40,340 bases of DNA, taken from Actinomycetota bacterium. GTDB lineage: Bacteria > Actinomycetota > Acidimicrobiia > Acidimicrobiales > AC-35. The notes under the pieces are model-generated. The model ran no database searches and was not told the DNA's origin. It was given only the letters and a program-made list of their open reading frames with translations. This document shows, piece by piece, positions 34,217-40,340 of this stretch (the first letter of the stretch is position 1; each line of letters starts with the position of its first letter). A program made the translations under genes and the position numbers. Location of the stretch: contig VAXP01000117.1 in NCBI GenBank assembly GCA_005884125.1, positions 19,046 through 59,385 on the forward strand, given 5' to 3'.

Positions 34217-34407
34217 CCCCCACCGCGCCATCGCCCGAGGAGCTGGCCGCCATCGTGGCCGCGGTGGAGATGTGCTGGCCCCGACCGGCGCCGGCCCCGG
34301 CCCCGGCGGCCGAGTCCCCGCCCGCCTGGCGTTTCTCGGGCCGGTGGTGGGCCCAGCCCCTGGCTCTACGCCGCGAGCGGCCGTGGGCCGCGGGCCGGCC
34401 CCGGTGA
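34213..34407 (+). CDS. Acyl-CoA carboxylase epsilon subunit
   Basis: A 64-residue protein starting at TTG 34213, which overlaps the pccB TGA as TTGA. It begins LTPTAPSPEELAAIVAAVEM and contains AWRFSGRWWAQPLALRRERP. The PEELAALVA helix and the W-x-x-SGRWW end are the pattern of the small epsilon subunits (AccE/PccE) that stabilise actinobacterial acyl-CoA carboxylases. The short length and the TTG start make it easy to miss. A Pro/Ala-rich spacer joins the two conserved parts. Confidence 0.75.
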   Translation: MTPTAPSPEELAAIVAAVEMCWPRPAPAPAPAAESPPAWRFSGRWWAQPLALRRERPWAAGRPR

Positions 34408-34432
34408 GCAGGGCCCGGCGGGTGCCCCGGCC

Positions 34433-35482
34433 ATGACCGGGGCCCTGGCCGAGGTCACCACGGTGGCGGACGACGAGATCGTGGTGCACGTCCCTACCGC
34501 CCCCGGGCTCGAGGACGACGGGAGGGTCCGGGTGGTGCGGCGGGTGGGTCTCGATCCTGACAGCGACCACGACGTGGAAGGCATGAAGGTGCGCACCCTG
34601 GCCCGGCCCCCGGGGGAGCGGCTGGCCACGGTGGCCACGGTCAACGACGTGCACTTCGGCGAGATCGAGTGCGGGGTGATCGAGGGTCTCGAGCTGGGCC
34701 CCGTGCTCCGCGTCGGTCCGGGCGAGCCGCCCTACCCGCAGACGATGAACCGGGCCGCGGTGGCCGAGATCGTGGTCCTCGGGCCCGACGCGGTCGTGGC
34801 CAAGGGGGACCTGACCACGCACGGGACAGAGGAGGAGTTCCGCACCTTCCTCGACCACTACCAGCCCGCCTTCGGGGACCGGCTCCACTACGTGCGAGGC
34901 AACCACGACGCCTACCAGGGCGCCACCTTCGCCTCCGACGCGCCGCTGGAGGTGACCCTTCCCGGCGTCATCCTGGCCATCCTCGACACCGCCGTACCCG
35001 GGCTGGCCTCAGGCGGGGTGAGCGCCGAACAGCTGGACTGGCTGGACGAGTTGGGCGGGCGGGCCGACCGGCCCGTGCTGGTGTTCGGTCACCACCACCC
35101 CTGGGCCCCCGGGTCGCCGAGCCGCCCCGAGGGCTACTTCGGCATCCACCCCGACGACTCCGAGCGCCTGGTCGAGGTGGTGGCCCGCCGGCCCAGGCTG
35201 GTCGGCTACTTCGCCGGCCACACCCACCGCAACCGGGTACGGCGCTTCCCCGCCACCGGGCCGGTGCCGTGGGTCGAGGTGGCCAGCGTCAAGGACTTCC
35301 CGGGCAGTTGGGCCGAGTACCGGGTGTTCGAGGGCGGCATCCTCCAGATCCACCGGCGTATCTCCTCGCCCGAGGCCCTGGACTGGTCCGAGCGCACCCG
35401 GGCCCTGTTCGGCGGGATGTACCCCTCTTATGCCTTCGGCCGGGTCGAGGACCGGTGCTTCGCCATCTCGGCGGCGCGCTGA
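34433..35482 (+). CDS. Calcineurin-like metallophosphoesterase (CpdA-like)
   Basis: A 349-residue two-metal phosphoesterase. The five motifs are visible in order: VNDVHFG, AKGDLTTHG, VRGNHDAY, FGHHHPW and FAGHTHRNR. The first 60 residues precede the core and look like a small beta domain. CpdA/Icc-like enzymes cleave cAMP or similar phosphodiesters, and a link to the cyclic-nucleotide-domain gene at 12035 is possible but unproven. There is no signal peptide. It starts 25 bases after the epsilon subunit and may be in the carboxylase operon. Confidence 0.85.
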   Translation: MTGALAEVTTVADDEIVVHVPTAPGLEDDGRVRVVRRVGLDPDSDHDVEGMKVRTLARPPGERLATVATVNDVHFGEIECGVIEGLELGPVLRVGPGEPPYPQTMNRAAVAEIVVLGPDAVVAKGDLTTHGTEEEFRTFLDHYQPAFGDRLHYVRGNHDAYQGATFASDAPLEVTLPGVILAILDTAVPGLASGGVSAEQLDWLDELGGRADRPVLVFGHHHPWAPGSPSRPEGYFGIHPDDSERLVEVVARRPRLVGYFAGHTHRNRVRRFPATGPVPWVEVASVKDFPGSWAEYRVFEGGILQIHRRISSPEALDWSERTRALFGGMYPSYAFGRVEDRCFAISAAR

Positions 35483-35497
35483 CCATTGATTCAATGG
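35483..35497. terminator. Short palindrome after the phosphoesterase gene
   Basis: CCATTGA-T-TCAATGG is a perfect 7-base inverted repeat immediately after the TGA of the phosphoesterase gene, in a short AT-rich gap of 105 bases between convergent genes. The one-base loop means that a real hairpin would open to three or more bases. A weak terminator or a protein site. Confidence 0.3.
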
Positions 35498-35587
35498 CCC
35501 GAACTGACTAGTCCGTCAACCATTCCGAGTCATATCCGCCTAGTTATCCCCCGGCGGTGGAAACCTTGGGGACATCCAGTGGGTGGC

Positions 35588-36337
35588 TCAGCTGAGGTCG
35601 GCCCGGGCCACCTCGACCTGGCCGAGGCCCGATCCCGACTCGGCCCGGCAGGCGCGGGCCAGGGCCCCCCGGGCCCGGGCCAGGATCTCCTCGGCGGCCA
35701 GGCCGTGGCTGGGGTAGGCGGCGACGCCGGCGGCCAGGCGCCGTACCGGCCCGGGCGAGCCGCCCCGGCTGGCGCTCCCGCGGGCCAGGGCGATCTGGAG
35801 ACGCTCGGCCGTCCAGACCCCACCCTCCTCGCTGGTGTCCTCGAGGAGCAGGGCGAAGGTGGCGGGCCCGGTGCGGCAGGCGATGTCGGCCTCCCGCAGG
35901 GTGCGGCGCAGCACGGAGACGAACTGGCGCACGGCCTCGGTGCGGGCGCCACGGCTGACGACATCGGGCCCCAGCTCCACGTCGAGCAGCACCACGGTCA
36001 CGGGCCAGAGGTGACGGCGGCCCGAGGCCACCCTGCTGTCCAGGGCCAGCTCGAAGAAGCGCCCGTCGGGCAGCCCGCTCTCCTCGTCGACCACGTCGCG
36101 GGCCTTCTGCTCGGCCGCCAGCTGCAGGTCGCGCATGCTGGTGAGGGCGGCCGCGGAGGCCGCTTCCTCCTCGGCGGCGCGGACCCGGTGCAGGAGCAGG
36201 GCGCTGGCCCCCGCGGCAAACAGAGCGCAAAGAGCAGCCACGCCGGCCAGGGCGGGGACGGAGAAGACGATGGCCCCCACGCCGGCAGCCAGGCCCGCCA
36301 GCCCGCTCAGGAGCCCAGGCAGCACTCGCCGGTCCAC
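35588..36337 (-). CDS. Membrane protein with degenerate GGDEF domain
   Basis: A 249-residue protein. Two N-terminal membrane segments (LLSGLAGLAAGVGAIVFSV and LAGVAALCALFAAGASALLL) are followed by a short coiled stretch and a GGDEF-like domain that opens DEESGLPDGRFFELAL, where active enzymes have D-x-LTGLxNRRxF. The strand PVTVVLLDVE is normal, but the catalytic GGDEF loop is replaced by TGPATF. The end AAGVAAYPSHGLAAEEILAR is typical of GGDEF. It therefore cannot make cyclic di-GMP and may instead bind nucleotide or partners. It ends convergent to the phosphoesterase gene. Confidence 0.75.
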   Translation of the reverse strand: MDRRVLPGLLSGLAGLAAGVGAIVFSVPALAGVAALCALFAAGASALLLHRVRAAEEEAASAAALTSMRDLQLAAEQKARDVVDEESGLPDGRFFELALDSRVASGRRHLWPVTVVLLDVELGPDVVSRGARTEAVRQFVSVLRRTLREADIACRTGPATFALLLEDTSEEGGVWTAERLQIALARGSASRGGSPGPVRRLAAGVAAYPSHGLAAEEILARARGALARACRAESGSGLGQVEVARADLS

Positions 36338-36425
36338 GCCTTCCCATCGGCCGGAGGCCGCCCAGAATCAAGTGCTCGGACCGGTTTGCCCGCATGACCG
36401 CGGCCTTTTGTGCCGGCCCGGCCGG

Positions 36426-38346
36426 TCAGGCCCCGATGGGCGTGCGCCGGCGCCGCTCCACCAGGTCGGCCAGCTCGGCCATGATGCGGCTGAGGGCGAA
36501 GTCCTTCGGCGTGTAGACGGCGGCCACTCCGAGCTCGGCCAGCTTGGGCTGGTCGGCCTCGGGGATGATCCCCCCGACCACCACCGGCGCCCCCACCCCG
36601 GCCTCCCGCAGCCGGCGGATCACCTCGGGCACCAGATCCAGGTGGCTGCCGGAGAGGATGGACAGGCCCACCAGGTCGACGTCCTCGTCCCTGGCCGCCG
36701 CCGCGATCTGCTGGGGCGTCTGGCGGATCCCCTGGTAGACGACCTCGAAGCCGGCGTCACGGGCGGCCACGGCCACCTGCTCGGCCCCGTTGGAGTGGCC
36801 GTCCAGTCCGGGCTTGGCCACCAGCAGGCGGGGAGGTCCCCCGGCCATGACCCGCACCCGCGCCGCCACCTGAGCCAGCTGGTCGCCGTGCCTGCCCACC
36901 GCCGCGGCCACTCCCGTGGGGGCGCGGTACTCGCCGAAGACCTCCCTCAGGGCGCCGGCCCACTCGCCCGTCGTCCCCCCGGCATGGGCCAGGGCGATGG
37001 TCGCGGGCATGACGTTCTCCTCGGTCCCGGCCACGCGGCGCAGCTCGTCCAGCGCCCGCGTCACGGCCGTGGCGTCGCGCTGGGCCCGCCAGCGTCCCAC
37101 CTCCTCCCGCAGCTCGGACTCCACCGCGGGGTCGACCTTGAGGAAGCTCTCCGCCCCGGCCAGGGGGGAGGGCGCGCTCTCGGTAAAGCAGTTGACCCCG
37201 ACCACGGGCAGGTCGCCCGACTCGATGCGCCTGGTCCGGTCGGCATGGCTGCGCACGAGCCTGCCCTTCAGCTCGTCGATGGCGGCGAAGGCGCCACCGA
37301 GGGACAGCACGTCGTCGAGCTCCGCTTGGGCGGCGTCGACGAGCTCGGCCGTCTTGGTCTCCATCACCTTGGAGCCCTCGAAGATGTCCTCGTGCTCGAG
37401 CAGGTCGGTCTCGTAGGCCAGCACCTGCTGCATGCGCAGGGCCCACTGCTGGTCCCAGGGCCGGGGCAGGCCCAGGGCCTCGTTCCAGGCCGGCAGCTGG
37501 ATGGAACGGGCCCGGGCGCCCTTGGAGAGGGTCACGCCCAGCATCTCGAGCACGATGCGCTGCACGTTGTTCTCGGGCTGCACCTCGGTCAGGCCCAGCG
37601 AGTTGACCTGCACGCCGTAGCGGAAGCGGCGCAGCTTGGGGTCGGTGACGCCGTAGCGATCGGCGCAGATGCGGTCCCACATGCTGGTGAAGGCCCGCAT
37701 CTTGCAGGTCTCCTCGACAAAGCGGATGCCGGCGTTGCAGAAGAACGAGATACGGCCCACCACGGCGGGGAACTCGTCCTGGTCGACCTGGCCCGACTGG
37801 CGCACGGCGTCGAGCACGCCGATGGCGTCGGCCAGGGCGTAGGCCAGCTCCTGCACGGGCGTGGCCCCCGCCTCCTGCAGGTGGTAGCTGCACACGTTGA
37901 TGGGATTCCACCGGGGGATGTGCTTGACCGTGTAGGCGATGAGGTCGACGGTCAGGCGCCGGCTGGGCTCGGGCGGGAAGGCGTACGTTCCCCGGGACAG
38001 GTACTCCTTGATGATGTCGTTCTGGGTCGTGCCCGCGAGCACGCTGGGGTCGGTCCCCTGGTCCTCGGCGTTGGCCACGTACAGGCCCAGCAGCCACGCC
38101 GCGGTGGCGTTGATGGTCATGGAGGTGGTGAGCTCGCCCACGGGTATGCCCTGCAGGAGGTGCTCCATGTGGCCCAGATGGGCGATGGGAACGCCCACCT
38201 TCCCGACCTCGCCCCCGGCTCGGGAGGTCGAAGGCGATCGACAGACCCGTCTGGCCCTTGGCCAGATTGCTCCGGTAGAGCTCGTTCGACGCCCGGGCCG
38301 TCGAGTGGCCGGAGTAGGTGCGCATCACCCACGGTCGATCCGCCAT
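36426..38346 (-). CDS. ecm: Ethylmalonyl-CoA mutase (B12-dependent), reading frame broken near the N-terminus
   Basis: Coenzyme-B12 mutase of the single-chain MeaA/Ecm type. From ATG 38346 the first frame reads [20 protein letters not shown] and ends properly at LSIAFDLP near 38240. The rest, [20 protein letters not shown] to the stop at 36426 (about 590 codons, ATG 38198), is in another frame. Family members have about a dozen residues (TQTGYD... type) between DLP and GEVGKVG that are missing here, so roughly 35 bases are lost. The C-terminal B12 domain is intact: [19 protein letters not shown] and VVGGIIPE. Neighbouring ccr, epimerase and carboxylase genes favour Ecm over methylmalonyl-CoA mutase. 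As written the gene cannot give a full enzyme. Confidence 0.82.
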
Positions 38347-38430
38347 GGGTCCATTGTCCTGCGCCGCTCCACCCGTTGTCATACCGGCGGGGCCTCCCCT
38401 GCGACGCGCCGCAGCACCGGCGCGGCGGGC

Positions 38431-39288
38431 TCAGCGGCGCCCGTACTCGTAGAAACCCTTGCCCGACTTGCGCCCGAAGAGCTCGGCCGAGACCATGCGC
38501 CGCAGCAGGGGCACGGGGGCGTAGTTGGGATCGCGGAACTCGTCGTAGAGGGCATCCAGGATGGCCAGGCTGGTGTCCAGCCCCACCAGGTCGAGCAGGG
38601 CGAAGGGCCCCATCGGGAACCCGCAGCCGCCCTTCATGGCCGTGTCGATGTCCTCCTTGGAGGCAACCCCCGACTCGAGCAGGCGCACGGCGTTGTTGAG
38701 GTAGGGGAAGAGCAGGGCGTTGACCACGAAGCCGGCCTGGTCCTTGACCTCCACCGGCTCCTTGCCGCAGGCGGCGGCGAAGGACCTGGCCTCGGTGATG
38801 GTCTCCTCGCTGGCCGTGAGGGGGCGCACGATCTCCACCAGCGACATCACCGGGGCGGGATTGAAGAAGTGGATCCCGCACACCCGGTCGGGCCGGCCCG
38901 TCTGCATGGCCAGCTCGACGACCGGGAGCGTGGAGGTGTTGCTGGCCAGGATGGTGCTCTCCCCGCACAGGCGGTCGAGCTCGGTGAACAGGTGGCGCTT
39001 GGCCACCATGTCCTCCACGATCGACTCCAGCACCAGGTCGCAGTCGGTCAGGTCGCGCAGGTCGGAGGTCACCGCCACCCGAGCCAGGGTGGCGTCACAG
39101 TCCTCCTGGGTGATGCGCTCCTTCTCCACCTGGCGCCGCAACGACTTCTCCAGCCCGGCCAGCATGGAGTCGGCGGTGGCCTTCTGCCGCGAGCGCAGCA
39201 CGACCTCGAAGCCGTTCCTGGCTGCGCACTCGGCCACGCCCGAGCCCATGATCCCTGAACCGACGATCCCCAAGCGCTTGATGGTCAT
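38431..39288 (-). CDS. 3-Hydroxybutyryl-CoA dehydrogenase
   Basis: A 285-residue NAD(P)-dependent dehydrogenase. The Rossmann motif GIVGSGIMGSGVAE is at residues 6-19, the acidic strand EVVLRSRQK follows, and the catalytic region is IHFFNPAPVMSLVEIV, with Ser/Thr-rich ASNTSTLPV before it. The C-terminal helical domain (NNAVRLLESGVASKEDIDTA, then GPFALLDLVG) is complete. It reduces acetoacetyl-CoA to 3-hydroxybutyryl-CoA, the step after the thiolase in this window. ATG 39288 is chosen because MTIKRLGIVGSG is the usual start. It lies 84 bases upstream of ecm on the same strand. Confidence 0.93.
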   Translation of the reverse strand: MTIKRLGIVGSGIMGSGVAECAARNGFEVVLRSRQKATADSMLAGLEKSLRRQVEKERITQEDCDATLARVAVTSDLRDLTDCDLVLESIVEDMVAKRHLFTELDRLCGESTILASNTSTLPVVELAMQTGRPDRVCGIHFFNPAPVMSLVEIVRPLTASEETITEARSFAAACGKEPVEVKDQAGFVVNALLFPYLNNAVRLLESGVASKEDIDTAMKGGCGFPMGPFALLDLVGLDTSLAILDALYDEFRDPNYAPVPLLRRMVSAELFGRKSGKGFYEYGRR

Positions 39289-39358
39289 GGCCGCACACAC
39301 TACCGAGCGGTAGGTTCCCGGCCCGAGGCCGGGCCCCGGGTCGATAGCGTGTCCCGCG

Positions 39359-40021
39359 GTGCCCGACCCGCTGGCCACGCTGCATCAGGGGATCGATGCC
39401 GCCCTCGAGCGGGCCGGCCTGCGGCATCGCCGCAGCGCCCTGCTGGCCTCGGCCACCGGCCAGGTGGTCGAGCTGGGAGCGGCGACGGGGGCCAACCTCT
39501 CCCTCTACGACGGCGACCGGGTGGCGATGGTCGTGGCCCTGGAGACCCATCCCGGGCTGCGCCGGCGCCTGCTGGCCCGGGTGGCGGGCGCGCCCGTCCC
39601 CGTCGAGGTGCACGAGGCCGGGATCGAGGACTGCGGCCTGCCCGACGCCTACGCCGACACGGTCGTCAGCACCCTGGCCCTGTGCCGGGAACCCGACCTG
39701 GTGCGGGCCCTGCTCGCCGTGCGCCGGCTGCTCCGGCCCGAGGGCAGCCTGCTCTTCCTGGAGCACGTGCGCACCCCCGGACCCCTGGGCGGGCTGCAGC
39801 GGGTGGCGTCCCCGGGCTGGTCCCGCCTGCGCCACGGGTGCCGCCTCGACCGTGACGTGCCCGGCGCGGCCCGGGAGGCGGGCCTGGACGTCACCGAGTG
39901 CGAGAGCTTCACCCTGCGCCCGCCCAACCCAGTCCTGCGCACCGCGGTGGTGGGCTCCGCCCGGCCCCGGCCGGCGGGGGCCGGCCCCGGCGAGGACGGC
40001 GCGGGCCCGGAGGGCGGGTGA
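39359..40021 (+). CDS. Class I SAM-dependent methyltransferase
   Basis: A 220-residue methyltransferase of the UbiE/METTL7-like group. Motif I is VVELGAATGANLSLY, the acidic end of strand 2 is in VALETHPGL, and motif II-III read DAYADTVVSTLALCREPDLV and LLRPEGSLLFLEHVR. It ends in a Gly/Pro/Ala-rich tail of about 25 residues. Substrate unknown. GTG 39359 follows TAGCGT (39345-39350) by 8 bases, so the mRNA is probably leaderless. It is divergent from the dehydrogenase gene and runs into the S51-like gene with a 4-base gap. Confidence 0.85.
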   Translation: MPDPLATLHQGIDAALERAGLRHRRSALLASATGQVVELGAATGANLSLYDGDRVAMVVALETHPGLRRRLLARVAGAPVPVEVHEAGIEDCGLPDAYADTVVSTLALCREPDLVRALLAVRRLLRPEGSLLFLEHVRTPGPLGGLQRVASPGWSRLRHGCRLDRDVPGAAREAGLDVTECESFTLRPPNPVLRTAVVGSARPRPAGAGPGEDGAGPEGG

Positions 40022-40025
40022 GCCG

Positions 40026-40340
40026 GTGACGGGCTCGGCGGGCACGGTGGCTCTGGTGGGAGGGGCGGAGTGGCGGGAGAAGTGCAGCTTCGACGCCGAG
40101 CTGCTCCGGGCCTCGGGCGGGACCGAGGTCCTGGTGCTGCCCACCGCGGCCGCCTACGAGCACCCCGAGCGGGCGGTGGAGACGGCGGCCCGGCACTTCT
40201 CCTCCCTGGGGGGCACCGTCCGCGGCCTCATGGTCCTGCGCCGCCCCGACGCCGAGGCGGCCGAGAACGTGGAGGCGGTGCGGGCCAGCCGCTTCATCTA
40301 CATGGGAGGAGGCTCCCCCCTCCACCTGCGCTCGGTCCTC
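40026..40340 (+). CDS. Peptidase S51/cyanophycinase-like protein, N-terminal part (runs off the window)
   Basis: 105 codons are present from GTG 40026. It reads TVALVGGAEWREKCSFDAEL, then TEVLVLPTAAAYEHPERAVE and RFIYMGGGSPLHLRSVL. The opening VALVGGG-type strand and the FIYMGGGSPLHL loop match the class I glutamine-amidotransferase-like fold of S51 peptidases and cyanophycinases; the catalytic serine lies beyond the edge. It starts 4 bases after the methyltransferase stop, so the two are probably one operon. Confidence 0.65.
   Translation, partial: MTGSAGTVALVGGAEWREKCSFDAELLRASGGTEVLVLPTAAAYEHPERAVETAARHFSSLGGTVRGLMVLRRPDAEAAENVEAVRASRFIYMGGGSPLHLRSVL

Noticed and set aside
31664-34906. 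Minus-strand open frame of over 1000 codons
   Set aside because: It is a shadow of pccB and neighbours in the wrong frame; the true minus-strand gene here is aat.

Overview
The window is about 40 kb of very GC-rich DNA with dense genes on both strands. It is almost certainly from an actinobacterium: it carries a WhiB-type iron-sulfur regulator, a furA-katG pair, an acyl-CoA carboxylase epsilon subunit, many GTG starts, and repeated TAnnnT boxes 6-8 bases before start codons (leaderless mRNAs). The GYWLV-type repeat protein, the crotonyl-CoA carboxylase/reductase gene set and the overall gene style fit the class Acidimicrobiia best; that placement is inference. No phage, insertion sequence or CRISPR array is visible.

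Layout. 1-5949: end of a DinB-like gene, a metallo-beta-lactamase-fold hydrolase with a cupredoxin lipoprotein, WhiB, a receiver-only response regulator, a MarR-MFS efflux pair, and a secreted M15 peptidase carrying repeats. 6045-7668: a two-gene conserved hypothetical unit (one gene frame-broken), tRNA-Ser(CGA) and tadA. 7794-12538: a secreted caspase-fold protein facing a run of three envelope proteins headed by an HxlR regulator, then a GNAT acetyltransferase followed by a separate cyclic-nucleotide-binding-domain protein. 12560-16775: TetR/AurF-like diiron oxygenase, an HTH plus Clp-N-domain pair with a doubled operator, another TetR, a possible microprotein, a DoxX-like membrane protein and a methyltransferase remnant. 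16846-24676: furA-katG, an ABC efflux pair, a nitroreductase and an unknown protein. 24792-27862: tRNA-Ser(GGA), SRP RNA, dnaX, ebfC and recR. In Bacillus subtilis tadA, SRP RNA, dnaX, ebfC and recR are contiguous; here about 17 kb of accessory genes separates tadA from the rest.

27903-39288 is a carbon-assimilation block: acetyl-CoA acetyltransferase, 3-hydroxybutyryl-CoA dehydrogenase, crotonyl-CoA carboxylase/reductase, ethylmalonyl/methylmalonyl-CoA epimerase, ethylmalonyl-CoA mutase, and a propionyl-CoA-type carboxylase beta plus epsilon subunit. Together these cover the front half and the propionyl-CoA step of the ethylmalonyl-CoA pathway, interleaved with an exonuclease, Aat, a metallophosphoesterase and a degenerate GGDEF protein. 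The window ends with a methyltransferase and the start of an S51-like peptidase.

Three genes are broken by frame changes (near 6552, near 10150 and near 38240) and one remnant has a TGG-to-TAG type stop (16676-16678). The mutase break is a loss of roughly 35 bases, not a one-base slip. These may be real mutations or draft-assembly faults; the sequence alone cannot decide.
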